In this document: positions 50,324 to 58,989 of the stretch, in pieces
How the letters are laid out: each line of letters starts with the position of its first letter
Position numbering within the stretch: the first letter of the stretch is position 1
Assembly (NCBI RefSeq): GCF_008642275.1
Contig: NZ_CP029189.1
Span: forward strand, 5,934,001 to 5,998,000
Length of the DNA stretch: 64,000 nucleotides
Reading direction: 5' to 3'
From: Streptomyces venezuelae
GTDB lineage: Bacteria; Actinomycetota; Actinomycetes; Streptomycetales; Streptomycetaceae
Translations under genes and position numbers: made by a program
Notes under the pieces: generated by a model
Database searches by the model: none
Told to the model about the DNA's origin: nothing
The model's input: the letters and a program-made list of their open reading frames with translations, nothing else

Positions 50324-51967
50324 CTAGCCCGCGATCCGCGCCCGTTCCACCACCGCCCGCAGGTCCAGGCTGTGCGGCAGCGTGCCGAAGGCCGTGCCCC
50401 AGTCACCGCCCAGCCGCGAGGCGCAGAAGGCGTCCGCGACCTCCGGCGGAGCCCACCGGACCAGCAGCGATCCCTGGAGCACCAGCGCCATGCGCTCGAC
50501 GACCCGGCGGGCCCGTGCCTCGATCCCCTCCAGATCGGCGAGATCCGTCAGCAGGTCCTTGATGGCCGAATCCAGCCGGTGGTCCGCGCCCCGGGCCAGA
50601 CCGACCTCCTGGAGGAAGGCGTTCAGGGCCTGCGGCTCGCGCTGGAGGGCCCGCAGTACGTCCAGAGCCTGCACGTTGCCCGAGCCCTCCCAGATGGAGT
50701 TCAGCGGGGATTCCCGCAGCAGTCTGGGCAGCCCCGACTCCTCTACGTAGCCGTTGCCCCCCAGACATTCCAGGGCCTCCGCCACCATCGGCGTACAGCG
50801 CTTGGTCACCCAGTACTTGGCGGCGGGCACGGCGAGGCGCAGGAAGGCCTTCTCCTGCTCCGTACCGGCGTCGTTGGCGGCCGCGAGGCGCAGGGTCAAG
50901 GTAGTGGCGGCCTCCGACTCCAGGGCGAGGTCGGCAAGCACGTTGCGCATCAGCGGCTGGTCGATGAGCGGTGCTCCGAAAGCAGAGCGGTGCTCCGCGT
51001 GGTGCACGGCCTGCGTCAGGGCCTGCCGCATCAGCGAAGCCGAGCCGATGACGCAGTCCAGCCGGGTCGCCGCGACCATCTCGATGATGGTCCGCACCCC
51101 GCGGCCCTCCTCGCCGACCCGCCGCGCCCAGGTCCCGTCGAACTCCACCTCGCTCGACGCGTTCGACTTGTTGCCCAGCTTGTCCTTCAGCCGCTGGATC
51201 GCGAACACGTTGCGCGTCCCGTCCGGCAGCACCCGCGGCACCAGGAAGCACGTCAGCCCGCCCGGAGCCTGTGCCAGCACCAGGAAGCCGTCGCACATCG
51301 GCGCCGAGCAGAACCACTTGTGCCCGGTCAGCAGGTACTCGCCGGACGCGTCCAGCGGCACCGCGGCCGTCGTGTTCGCCCGTACGTCGCTGCCGCCCTG
51401 CTTCTCCGTCATCCCCATGCCGAAGAGCACACCCCGCTTCTCGGCGGCCGGCCGCAGCCCCTGCTCGTACACGTGCGAGGTCAGCCGCGGCTCCCATTCG
51501 GCGGCGAGCACCGGATCGGTGCGCAGCGCAGGCACGGCGGCGTGGGTCATCGAGATCGGGCAACCGTGCCCCGCCTCGGCCTGCGACCAGACGAAGAAAC
51601 CGGCGGCCCGGCGCAGATGCCCGGCCGGGCGCCCCCAGGCGTCGGTGAGCCCGGAGGTCACGGCGTGCCCGAGCAGCCGGTGCCAGGCCGGGTGGAAGTC
51701 GACCTCGTCGATCCGGTTCCCGTACCGGTCGTGCGTCCGCAGCCTGGGCGGATTCTCGTTCGACTGTGCACCCCATTCCTGGGCCTGCGCGGAACCGGCC
51801 GCCCGCCCGAGGTCCGTGAGCTCCTGCCTTACCTCGCCGAGGAGTTCGGGATCCGCGGACGCGAGGTGACGCTCGACGCCCTCGGTGAGGGCCCGATCGC
51901 CGCCGTAGACGTCGTACCCCACCAGGGGCGGGGCCTGGTTGCTGACTGTGTGGGTGGTGGCTGCCAT
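50324..51967 (-). CDS. acyl-CoA dehydrogenase family protein (AidB-like)
   Basis: This is a 547-residue flavoprotein. The core acyl-CoA dehydrogenase fold has GMGMTEKQGGSDVR and WFCSAPMCDGFLVLAQ in the FAD/substrate loop, with CLGGNGYVEESGLPRL (the conserved FAD-contacting helix) and ECLGGNGYVEE at the C-terminal end. Length and HKWFCSAPMCD are characteristic of the AidB/DNA-alkylation-response group, which carries extra C-terminal helices and binds DNA in E. coli, so alkylation defence or fatty-acid oxidation are both possible. It starts at the ATG at 51967, only 17 bp from the divergent BrkB gene. Confidence 0.88.
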   Translation of the reverse strand: MAATTHTVSNQAPPLVGYDVYGGDRALTEGVERHLASADPELLGEVRQELTDLGRAAGSAQAQEWGAQSNENPPRLRTHDRYGNRIDEVDFHPAWHRLLGHAVTSGLTDAWGRPAGHLRRAAGFFVWSQAEAGHGCPISMTHAAVPALRTDPVLAAEWEPRLTSHVYEQGLRPAAEKRGVLFGMGMTEKQGGSDVRANTTAAVPLDASGEYLLTGHKWFCSAPMCDGFLVLAQAPGGLTCFLVPRVLPDGTRNVFAIQRLKDKLGNKSNASSEVEFDGTWARRVGEEGRGVRTIIEMVAATRLDCVIGSASLMRQALTQAVHHAEHRSAFGAPLIDQPLMRNVLADLALESEAATTLTLRLAAANDAGTEQEKAFLRLAVPAAKYWVTKRCTPMVAEALECLGGNGYVEESGLPRLLRESPLNSIWEGSGNVQALDVLRALQREPQALNAFLQEVGLARGADHRLDSAIKDLLTDLADLEGIEARARRVVERMALVLQGSLLVRWAPPEVADAFCASRLGGDWGTAFGTLPHSLDLRAVVERARIAG

Positions 51968-51984
51968 GCGGATACCGTAAGGAC

Positions 51985-53100
51985 GTGCAGCCAGCAAAAG
52001 AAACACCCGAGCGGATCCCAGGACGGCTCCACCGGGCCCGCGCCCTCTACCGCAACGTCTCGATGCGGAAGATGGGCTGGCTGCTGCTGAAAGACACCGT
52101 CAACTCGTGCATCGAGTACCGGATCCTCGGGCTCGCGGCCGAGGCGGCGTTCTTCACGCTGCTGTCGCTGCCCCCGCTCTTCCTGGGCCTGCTGGGTCTG
52201 CTCGGCTACGTGGACGGCTGGACGGACACCCGCACGGTCGAAAGCATCGAGGAGAACATCCTGGCGGCGGTCGGCACGGTCCTGTCCGACCGGGGCGTCA
52301 ACGACATCGCCAGACCCCTGCTGGACGACGTCACGCGCAGTGGCCGCCCCGACCTGATCTCGCTCGGTTTCGCCTTCGCCCTCTGGTCGGGATCGCGCGC
52401 CGTCAACGTCTTCATCGACACCATCACCGTGATGTACGGGCTCGACGGCCAGCGCGGCATCGTCAAGACCCGGCTGCTGGCCTTCCTGCTCTACGTCATC
52501 GCCCTGCTGATCGGCGCGATCGTGCTGCCGCTGATGGTGGTCGGGCCCGACGCGGTCGTCCGGCTGGTGCCCTGGGGCACCGAAGTGATCGCCGTCCTGT
52601 ACTGGCCGACCGTGACCCTGCTGTCCATCGCCTTCCTCACGACGCTCTACCACGTGTCCGTGCCCGTGCGCTCGCCGTGGATCGAGGACGTGCCCGGGGC
52701 GCTGGTGGCCCTCGCCATGTGGGTGCTGGGCTCGTTCCTGCTGCGGATCTACCTCACCAACACGGTGGAGGGGCCGACGATCTACGGATCACTGGCCGCC
52801 CCCGTGGCCGTGCTCCTGTGGATCGGCATCTCGGCCTTCGCGGTGCTGGTCGGGGCCGCCGTCAACGCCGCGATCGACCGGGTCTGGCCTTCCGTGGCCA
52901 CGGCGGCGGCGCGCGAGGCGAACGAGCGGGCCCGGGAGGCGGAGGCCGCCCAGCTGATCGCGCGGGCCGCCGCCTGGCGGGCGATGGCGGAGGGCGAGTC
53001 GGAGGACGACGAGGACGACGGGATGCCGTCGGAGTTCCCGGAGCGGTGGTCGAAGTTCCTGCCGCCCGAGGACTACCACTCCCGGCTGCGCAAGCACTGA
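51985..53100 (+). CDS. YihY/virulence factor BrkB family membrane protein
   Basis: This 371-residue protein has six predicted membrane helices. The first (LAAEAAFFTLLSLPPLFLG) and the loop SRAVNVFIDTITVMYGLDGQRG are typical of the YihY/BrkB/RbnA family. LLSIAFLTTLYHVSVPVR and VPGALVALAMWVLGSFLLRIYL follow. The C-terminal 60 residues are a charged cytoplasmic tail (EANERAREAEAAQLIARAAAW, EDDEDDGMPSEFPERW). The family's biochemical role is unclear; BrkB in Bordetella aids serum resistance. It starts with GTG 17 bp from the AidB-like gene on the other strand, so the two share promoter space. Confidence 0.9.
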   Translation: MQPAKETPERIPGRLHRARALYRNVSMRKMGWLLLKDTVNSCIEYRILGLAAEAAFFTLLSLPPLFLGLLGLLGYVDGWTDTRTVESIEENILAAVGTVLSDRGVNDIARPLLDDVTRSGRPDLISLGFAFALWSGSRAVNVFIDTITVMYGLDGQRGIVKTRLLAFLLYVIALLIGAIVLPLMVVGPDAVVRLVPWGTEVIAVLYWPTVTLLSIAFLTTLYHVSVPVRSPWIEDVPGALVALAMWVLGSFLLRIYLTNTVEGPTIYGSLAAPVAVLLWIGISAFAVLVGAAVNAAIDRVWPSVATAAAREANERAREAEAAQLIARAAAWRAMAEGESEDDEDDGMPSEFPERWSKFLPPEDYHSRLRKH

Positions 53101-53125
53101 CGGGCCGGACGGCGGCGGGGAAACG

Positions 53126-53959
53126 CTACGCCGGGCCCTTCACCCCCCAGGCGGTGAGCAGGCCGGGGGAGAGCGCGGCGCAGTCCGGCGAGTCGAGATA
53201 GCGGATCGCGGCGTCGATCGTCGCGTCGTCGACCAGCCCGGTTGCCGTCATCGGCCCCCGCGCGCGTTCCCACGTACCGGCCCAGAACCGGCTGATGGGG
53301 CTGCCGGGCAGCAGCGGGGGGACCAGGATCTCGGCCCCCACGGACCGCAGACCGGCCTCCCGCAGGTGCCCGGGATAGTCCGGCACCCAGGAGACGTCGG
53401 TGCCCAGGGTCTCCCCGAGCCCCTGCCACATCGCCCGCATCACCCGGCCGTACGTGGTGTCCGGCTTCGCGGGGGTGGTCAGGTCGACGGCGTCGCCGAG
53501 GACCAGGACACCGCCCGGGGCGACCAGGGAGGCGAGCTTGCCGATCATCCGCGGCCAGTTCCGCAGGTGCATCAGCACGAACCGGGCGTGCACCAGCTGG
53601 AAGCGGCCCGGGCTGAAGTCCAGGGCCGTGACGTCCGCCTCCAGCGGGGTGAGCCCGGGCGCCGGGTGCGCGCGCAGGAAGGCCGTGTCCCGGTCGACGG
53701 CGAGCACCTCCGAGACGCCGGCCCGGTCCAGGAGGAGCCGGGCGACCGTACCCGTTCCCGCGCCGACGTCCAGACAGCGCCAGCCGGGACCTGCGCCCAG
53801 CGCGCGCAGCCGGGCCAGGGTGAAGTCGTCGTAGGCGAGCGCGCCGAGGTCGATGCGGTCGTCCTCGCCCGCCAGCTCGGGGCGGAACACCGCCTCGCCG
53901 TAGCGGCCGCCGGCCGTCCCGTCGGGGCGCGGCGGCGGGTCGTCGTCGGGCAGATTCAC
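53126..53959 (-). CDS. SAM-dependent methyltransferase (class I)
   Basis: The 277-residue enzyme has motif I WRCLDVGAGTGTVARLLL (SAM-binding), motif II VLAVDRDTAFL, motif III DVTALDFSPGRFQLVHARFVL and motif post-III LASLVAPGGVLVLGDAVD. It has no membrane segment. Its substrate, small molecule or protein, is not determinable. The gene starts with GTG after a Pro/Asp-rich segment and ends 25 bp from the convergent BrkB gene. It is divergent from an AraC regulator across a repeat-rich 220-bp spacer. Confidence 0.9.
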   Translation of the reverse strand: MNLPDDDPPPRPDGTAGGRYGEAVFRPELAGEDDRIDLGALAYDDFTLARLRALGAGPGWRCLDVGAGTGTVARLLLDRAGVSEVLAVDRDTAFLRAHPAPGLTPLEADVTALDFSPGRFQLVHARFVLMHLRNWPRMIGKLASLVAPGGVLVLGDAVDLTTPAKPDTTYGRVMRAMWQGLGETLGTDVSWVPDYPGHLREAGLRSVGAEILVPPLLPGSPISRFWAGTWERARGPMTATGLVDDATIDAAIRYLDSPDCAALSPGLLTAWGVKGPA

Positions 53960-53989
53960 GTCCGGACCTCTTCACGGGGCGGGAAAGGG

Positions 53990-54066
53990 GATGCCGCGCA
54001 TGCGTCGGATGCGGCGGGGGTGGCGCGGATGCGTCGGGGGTGGCAGATGCGTCGGGGGTGGCGGAT
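53990..54066. repeat. short tandem repeat, GATGCGTCGGGGGTGGC units
   Basis: At least three near-identical 18-20-bp units built on GATGCGTCGGGGGTGGC(A/G) follow one another between the methyltransferase and AraC genes. A partly inverted copy (CCGCATCCGCCACCCC) follows at about 54083. Confidence 0.7.
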
Positions 54067-54140
54067 GTGGCCCGCATCGGCCGCATCCGCCACCCCACCG
54101 ATCCTCCACCGGCTCCCTCCCGCCCCACCGAGGCGCGCCG

Positions 54141-54175
54141 GGCCTGATCCGAAAGAGACGCCCGGTCCCTAACCT
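54141..54175 (+). repeat. half copy of the stop-codon-linked repeat element
   Basis: GCGCGCCGGGCCTGATCCGA continues into AAGAGACGCCCGG and matches one inverted end of the 163-bp elements. The rest of the element is missing. It stands just before the AraC gene. Confidence 0.65.
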
Positions 54176-54181
54176 GGAGTG

Positions 54182-54916
54182 GTGTACGAGGAAGCGGTGT
54201 CCGCGGCCGTCCCCGGAGCCGTGCTGTGGCGCGCCACCGCGAGCGGCCAGGTGGTGCTGCCCGACGGCTGCATGGACCTGCTGTGGGCCGACGGGCGGCT
54301 GCTGGTGGCCGGACCCGACACCGGGCCGCATCCGGCCGGGGAGGTCCCGGGCGGCGCCTTCGCCGGGATCCGGCTCGCGCCCGGCACCGCGCCCGCGCTG
54401 ATCGGCGTACCCGCGCACGCCCTGCGGGACCGGCGCGTCGAGCTCGCCGACCTGTGGCCCGCCCGCACGGTGCGCCGGGCGTCCGGGCTGGTCGAGGCGT
54501 ACGGGGACGCGCGCGCGGGACTCGAAGCACTGGCCCGCACCCGCGCCGCCGAGGCCGGGGCGCCCGACCCGCTGGCCGCAGAGGTCGTGGCCCGCCTCCG
54601 GGCGGGGGAGGCGGTGGCCGCGATCGCCCGCGCGGCCGGCATCGGGGAGCGGCAGCTGCACCGGCGCTCGCTCGACGCCTTCGGGTACGGCCCCCGCACG
54701 CTCGGCCGCATCCTGCGGCTGCGCCGCGCCCTGGCGCTGGCCCGCGCGGGCCGGCCGTTCGCCGAGGTGGCCTGCCTCGCCGGGTACGCCGACCAGGCGC
54801 ATCTCTCCCGCGAGGTGCGGACGCTGGCCGGGACGACCCTGCGGGCCTACGCCGCCGGGGCCGACGGGGCGAAGAGCGAGACCCCGCAGCCGTCCGGGTC
54901 CAGGACGACGGCGTAG
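54182..54916 (+). CDS. AraC family transcriptional regulator
   Basis: This is a 244-residue regulator. The first part is a short sensor of the DUF6597 type (VLPDGCMDLLWADGRLLVAGPD). The HTH region follows (AAIARAAGIGERQLHRRSLDAFGYGPRTLGRILRLRRALALARAG, then FAEVACLAGYADQAHLSREVRTLAG). It starts at a GTG; the preceding GTG at 54179 is equally possible. It has no obvious ribosome site, so it may be leaderless. Its last 70 bases overlap the VOC gene tail-to-tail. It probably controls the VOC gene, since such pairs are common (inference). Confidence 0.88.
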   Translation: MYEEAVSAAVPGAVLWRATASGQVVLPDGCMDLLWADGRLLVAGPDTGPHPAGEVPGGAFAGIRLAPGTAPALIGVPAHALRDRRVELADLWPARTVRRASGLVEAYGDARAGLEALARTRAAEAGAPDPLAAEVVARLRAGEAVAAIARAAGIGERQLHRRSLDAFGYGPRTLGRILRLRRALALARAGRPFAEVACLAGYADQAHLSREVRTLAGTTLRAYAAGADGAKSETPQPSGSRTTA

Positions 54917-55248
54917 CGCTGCCCCCAGAAGGCGTCCCAGGGCTTCAGGTGCCCGGTGTGCCCGGCGGCGGTCAGCTCCGCGTACAGCGCGTCCACCTCG
55001 GCGGGGGAGTCGCACCGGAAGGCGAGGTCCCGGCGGCCGTCGCCGGTGGGCGGGGTCCACGACGGGTCGAAGGAGCGGACGGTGTCCTCCGTGTCCCACG
55101 CGATCCGCAGGCCGCCGGGCAGGACGGCTTCCACATGCGGCTCGGAGTCCGCCCCGGCCGGGACGTCCAGGCCCAGACGGCGGTAGAAGGCGAGCGAGGC
55201 GGCCATGTCGGAGACCACCATGCCGATCAGGTCGAGTCGAGGAGTCAT
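54847..55248 (-). CDS. VOC family protein (glyoxalase/bleomycin-resistance type)
   Basis: The 133-residue protein has the paired beta-alpha-beta-beta-beta fold of the vicinal oxygen chelate superfamily. Blocks are LIGMVVSDMAASLAFYRRLGL, VEAVLPGGLRIAWD, DLAFRCDSPAEVDALYAELTAAG and WGQRYAVVLDPDGCGVSLFAP. It lacks an obvious pair of metal-binding His/Glu typical of glyoxalase I, so a binding or resistance role is more likely. It overlaps the tail of the AraC gene by 70 bp. Confidence 0.9.
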   Translation of the reverse strand: MTPRLDLIGMVVSDMAASLAFYRRLGLDVPAGADSEPHVEAVLPGGLRIAWDTEDTVRSFDPSWTPPTGDGRRDLAFRCDSPAEVDALYAELTAAGHTGHLKPWDAFWGQRYAVVLDPDGCGVSLFAPSAPAA

Positions 55249-55324
55249 ACCGGCAGGCTAGGCGCGCTCCGGGCGCCCGTCTTGAACGCATCGGACACCG
55301 GCCGGGCCGTGTCCCACGCCGGCA

Positions 55325-55765
55325 TCAGCGCGGCCGGCGCGCCGCCACCACCGCGCAGGCGGCCGCCAACGGCAGCTCCGCGCCCACCGCCAGCAGGAGC
55401 GCCGTCCCCTGACCGCCGGTCCCGGCCGAGGTCGTGACGTCGAACCAGGCGTCCATCACCAGCAGTGCGGCCGTCGCCGCCGCGACCGGGGACGCCCGCG
55501 GATCGTGTCTGCGCAGCAGCGCCCCGGTGCCGGTCAGCCCGGCGGCCAGCATCAGGTCGAGGCCGATCCACGCCGTGGACCAGTGGGAGACCTCGGCGGT
55601 CCGCGGCATCGTCTTCGCCAGCACCACCACCCACGGCAGCGACACCAGTCCGGCGCCGGTCAGTACGGTGGCCGTCCGCGGAGCGCGGGGCGTGCGGCCG
55701 GTGCGGGACGTGCCGGCGCTGCGTGCGATGCGCCAGGCACGGGCCTGAGGGGCGACGAAGGCCAT
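55325..55765 (-). CDS. small membrane protein of unknown function
   Basis: This is a 146-residue protein with an N-terminal charged segment (VAPQARAWRIARSAGTSRTG) and four hydrophobic helices (TVLTGAGLVSLPWVVVLAK, AWIGLDLMLAAGLTGTGALL, AAATAALLVMDAWFDVTT, ALLLAVGAELPLAAACAVVA). The ATG at 55765 follows AAGGAGA at 9 bases. A longer frame to 55882 lacks a start signal. It resembles DUF998/DUF4386-like small membrane proteins but I do not assign a family. It is divergent from the histidine kinase gene. Confidence 0.72.
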   Translation of the reverse strand: MAFVAPQARAWRIARSAGTSRTGRTPRAPRTATVLTGAGLVSLPWVVVLAKTMPRTAEVSHWSTAWIGLDLMLAAGLTGTGALLRRHDPRASPVAAATAALLVMDAWFDVTTSAGTGGQGTALLLAVGAELPLAAACAVVAARRPR

Positions 55766-55940
55766 GACGAGGGTCTCCTTCCGGCCCGGCGGTCCGTCCC
55801 CCGGGCACCCCACCAGCCTCGTCGGTCGGGCCCCCGGGATCAGTAGCCCCTTGATCCGGATCGGGGGTGGCACCAGGTACACCCCGGTACGGGTGCCCGC
55901 GTGATGGCAGGTCCCTGACCAGGGCGATTACCGTACGGGC

Positions 55941-57218
55941 ATGGCAATTCGCGGGGGAGCGCCGAGGCATGCGTACACCTGGATCACGGCGCACGCGCCG
56001 TGGTCGGCATGGGCCTGGCGCAACACGACCTTCACCGCGGCCGCGATCCCGGCCGCCCTGCCCGTGCTGCTCGGCCTCACCGCCACCGTCACGGCGCCCG
56101 GCCCCGGCAGGCTCCCGCCACTCCTGGTCCTGCTGCTCGGCCCGCTCCTGACCCGGCTCCAACGCAGCCGGTTCCGGACCCTGCTCGGCCTCGACGTGCC
56201 CCGGGCCGAACGGGAGGGAGGCCGGTTCAGTCCGCTCGCGGCGGCGCGGTGGCTGCGCTCCGAGGCGGCCTGGCGCCAGTACGGCTACCACCTGCTGGTC
56301 AGCCCGCTCGCCGCCGTCGCCGGCGCGCTGGTGGTGCTCGCCTGGGCCTTCGGGGCCGCCGCCACATGCGTCTACGGCTGGATCTGGATCCTGCCCACCG
56401 ACACCCGAACTCCCGCCTGGAGCACGGACTGTGACGCCGTCACCGTCGGCGGCGTCCTGCTGCTGCTCCTCGCGCCCTGGCTCGCCGCGCTCATCGCCCG
56501 GCTGGACTCCGTCGCCGCGGCCTCCCTCCTCGGCCCCAACCGGGCCCGCGAACTGGAGCGGCGGGTCGAGGACCTCGCGGAGAGCCGCGCCGGGGTGTTG
56601 GACGCCGCCGACCTCGAACGCCGCCGGATCGAACGGGACCTGCACGACGGAGCCCAGCAGCGCCTGGTCGCCCTCGCCATGAACCTCGGCATCGCCCGCG
56701 CCACCCTCACCGACCTGCCGGCCGAGGCCAAGGCCGTCATCGACGAGGCGCACCGCGGGGCGAAGGAAGCCATCGAGGAACTGAACAACCTGGTACGGGG
56801 CCTGCATCCGGCCGTACTGGAGGACCGCGGGCTCGACGCCGCGCTCTCCGGGATCGCGGCCCGGGCCCCGTTCCCCGTCGAACTGACCGTGGACATCGCG
56901 CAGCGGCCCGGGGCCACCGTCGAGGCCGTCGCCTACTTCGTGGTCTCCGAGACCCTGGCCAACGTCGCCAAGCACGCCCGGGCGGCACACTGCCGGGTGC
57001 ACGCCGAACGAGTCCCGGCGGCCGGCGGGCCCGCCCACGGCGAGGCGCTGCTGCGGATCACCGTCACCGACGACGGGGTGGGCGGCGCCGATCCCGCCCG
57101 CGGTACCGGCCTGGTGGGGCTGCGCAAACGCGTGGGGTCCGTCGACGGGACCATCATGATCGAAAGCCCCCTCGGGGGTCCGACCGTCATCACCGTGGAG
57201 CTGCCGTGCGGGCTGTGA
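55941..57218 (+). CDS. sensor histidine kinase (HisKA_3, NarX type)
   Basis: This is a 425-residue kinase with four hydrophobic helices in the first 190 residues (a membrane sensor). The dimerisation/phosphoacceptor domain contains RRRIERDLHDGAQQRLVALA, with the phosphorylated His in RDLHDG. The ATPase domain shows ETLANVAKHARA (N box), DDGVGGADPARGTGLVGL (G1/G2). The ATG at 55941 is preceded by little SD, so leaderless initiation is possible. Its stop overlaps the response regulator start. Signal unknown, but the sensor is an integral membrane one. Confidence 0.93.
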   Translation: MAIRGGAPRHAYTWITAHAPWSAWAWRNTTFTAAAIPAALPVLLGLTATVTAPGPGRLPPLLVLLLGPLLTRLQRSRFRTLLGLDVPRAEREGGRFSPLAAARWLRSEAAWRQYGYHLLVSPLAAVAGALVVLAWAFGAAATCVYGWIWILPTDTRTPAWSTDCDAVTVGGVLLLLLAPWLAALIARLDSVAAASLLGPNRARELERRVEDLAESRAGVLDAADLERRRIERDLHDGAQQRLVALAMNLGIARATLTDLPAEAKAVIDEAHRGAKEAIEELNNLVRGLHPAVLEDRGLDAALSGIAARAPFPVELTVDIAQRPGATVEAVAYFVVSETLANVAKHARAAHCRVHAERVPAAGGPAHGEALLRITVTDDGVGGADPARGTGLVGLRKRVGSVDGTIMIESPLGGPTVITVELPCGL

Positions 57219-57862
57219 TCGCCGAGGACTCCGTCCTGCTGCGCATAGGACTCGTCAAAGTACTCGAAATGGCCGGATTCGAGGTGGTCGCCGAGACCAG
57301 CGACGCCGAAGGGCTGCTCGCCGCCGTCGAGGCACACCGCCCCGAACTGGCCCTGGTGGACGTGCGGATGCCGCCCGGATTCACCGACGAGGGCGTCCGG
57401 GCCGCCCTGATGATCCGCCAGGAGAGCCCCGGCACGGCCGTGCTGCTGCTCTCGCAGTACGTGGAGGAACGCTACGCCGCCGATCTGCTCGCCACCCAGA
57501 CCCGCGCCGGCGTCGGATACCTGCTCAAGCAACGGGTCGCCGATGTGGAGGAGTTCATCGACGCCCTGCGCCGCGTCGCCTCGGGCGGCACCGCGCTCGA
57601 CCCGCAGGTCGTCGCCCAGCTCCTGCTGCGCCGCGGCGGCGGCCCCGACCCCTTGGCCCGGCTCACCCCGCGCGAGCGGGAGGTGCTGGCCCTGATGGCC
57701 GAGGGCCGCTCCAACGCCGGGATCGCCGCCGAACTCGTCGTGAGCGAGAGCGCGGTGGCCAAACACATCAACAGCATCTTCGCCAAGCTCGACCTGCCGC
57801 AGGCCGACGGGGACCACCGCCGCGTCCTCGCGGTCCTGCGCTTCCTGGACGGCACGCCGTGA
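57206..57862 (+). CDS. LuxR family response regulator
   Basis: This is a 218-residue regulator with a receiver domain (VIAEDSVLLRIGL, phosphoacceptor Asp in LALVDVRMPPGF, Lys in GYLLKQRV) and a C-terminal LuxR HTH (LTPREREVLALMAEGRSNAGI, SESAVAKHINSIFAKLDLPQ). The GTG start overlaps the kinase by 13 bp, so the two form one transcript and a NarL-type two-component system. The next gene overlaps by 4 bp and is a likely output. Confidence 0.95.
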   Translation: MRAVIAEDSVLLRIGLVKVLEMAGFEVVAETSDAEGLLAAVEAHRPELALVDVRMPPGFTDEGVRAALMIRQESPGTAVLLLSQYVEERYAADLLATQTRAGVGYLLKQRVADVEEFIDALRRVASGGTALDPQVVAQLLLRRGGGPDPLARLTPREREVLALMAEGRSNAGIAAELVVSESAVAKHINSIFAKLDLPQADGDHRRVLAVLRFLDGTP

Positions 57863-58698
57863 CCCCGGCCGACGGGCCCCGCCGCGGACACCGCCAGGCC
57901 TGGATCACCGCCACCCTGCTCAGCGCCGTCCTCGTGGTGGTGCCGGCCACCTGGCTGGTGTGGTCCTGGGGGAACGGCAGCGCCCGGAGCGGGACCCTGA
58001 GCGGCGGCAGCGACGGCCGCCCGGTGACCGCGCTGGAGATCGTGGGCGGCGACGCGGACGTCACCGTCACCCCCCGGGCGGACCACGAGGTCGGCTACCG
58101 GGCCACGGCCGACGGGTCCTTCAAGGCTCCCACCATCGAACAGAGCCGGCTCGGCGACACCCTGCGGCTGACCCCGCACTGCCCCGGCGAGGGCTTCTGG
58201 CGGGCCGTCGGATCCGGCTGCTCGGTCCGGCTGGCGGTGACCGTACCCGTGGACGTTCCGGTCAAGGTGACGACCCGTTCCGGCCGGATCGCGCTCAGCG
58301 GACTCGGCGGCACCGTCGACACGGAGGCCGACTCCGGCCGGATCGAGATCGTCGGGCTGCGCGGCACCCTGCGCGCCAAGGTCGGCTCGGGCTACCTGCA
58401 CGCCACCGGACTCGCCTCGGCCCGGGCCGAGATCCGGGTCGGCTCGGGCCGGGCCGTCGCCACCTTCCTCACCCCGCCCGAGGAGGTGACGGCCCGCGTC
58501 GGCTCCGGCCGCCTGGCCCTCACCGTGCCCGAGGCCACCCGCTTCCAGGTCCGCTGCCAGGCCGGAGCCGGCCGCTGCGAGGTGCCGGACGCCCTGCGCG
58601 ACGCCACGTCGCCCCGCAGCCTGGACATCGAGGCGGGCGTCGGGCGCGCCCGGGCGGCGTACCCGGACGGACCCTGGTCGGCCCCGGGCGACTCGTAG
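57859..58698 (+). CDS. membrane-anchored DUF4097-like adhesin/beta-sandwich protein
   Basis: This 279-residue protein starts at a GTG overlapping the regulator stop. One membrane anchor (AWITATLLSAVLVVVPATWLV, residues 14-34) is followed by a repeated beta-strand domain rich in SGRI and GSGR turns (TRSGRIALSGLGGTVDTEAD, VGSGYLHATG, VGSGRAVATF, VGSGRLALTV). This parallel-beta-like pattern is the DUF4097 family often found next to two-component or PspC systems. It is extracytoplasmic. It may sense envelope stress for the kinase or be its target (inference). Confidence 0.87.
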   Translation: MTPADGPRRGHRQAWITATLLSAVLVVVPATWLVWSWGNGSARSGTLSGGSDGRPVTALEIVGGDADVTVTPRADHEVGYRATADGSFKAPTIEQSRLGDTLRLTPHCPGEGFWRAVGSGCSVRLAVTVPVDVPVKVTTRSGRIALSGLGGTVDTEADSGRIEIVGLRGTLRAKVGSGYLHATGLASARAEIRVGSGRAVATFLTPPEEVTARVGSGRLALTVPEATRFQVRCQAGAGRCEVPDALRDATSPRSLDIEAGVGRARAAYPDGPWSAPGDS

Positions 58699-58864
58699 CC
58701 CCGCCGCGCGGCTCCCCGTGTTCCCGCAGCCGGGGCGGCGCGTTTAATCGCTGGCGCCGTCCCAGGGGCAGGGCTATGGTTTCCCTTGTTCCGGGCGCGG
58801 CCGTGTGTCGTTCCCGGGTGAACGGTGTTGGTACGTAGAGAAGAAGCAGGAGGTGAGGACATTG

Positions 58865-58939
58865 ATGACTGTCACGGTGACGGGCGCTGCCCGCATTCAG
58901 GAGTTCATCATCGATTCCACCCCTGTGGCCTCCGGCTGA
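58865..58939 (+). CDS. short upstream ORF before rsgA, 24 aa
   Basis: ATG follows a strong AGGAGG ten bases upstream. The peptide begins MTVTVTGAARIQEFIIDSTP and ends four residues later. It stops 50 bp before the rsgA start. The excellent ribosome site and position suggest it is translated and may influence rsgA translation. No homologous family is known to me, and it has no Cys or stalling motif of a familiar kind. Confidence 0.5.
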   Translation: MTVTVTGAARIQEFIIDSTPVASG

Positions 58940-58989
58940 CACCCACACGTCTTCCACGCTCGCCGGGGCCGCCCTTCGAAGGGTTTCCC

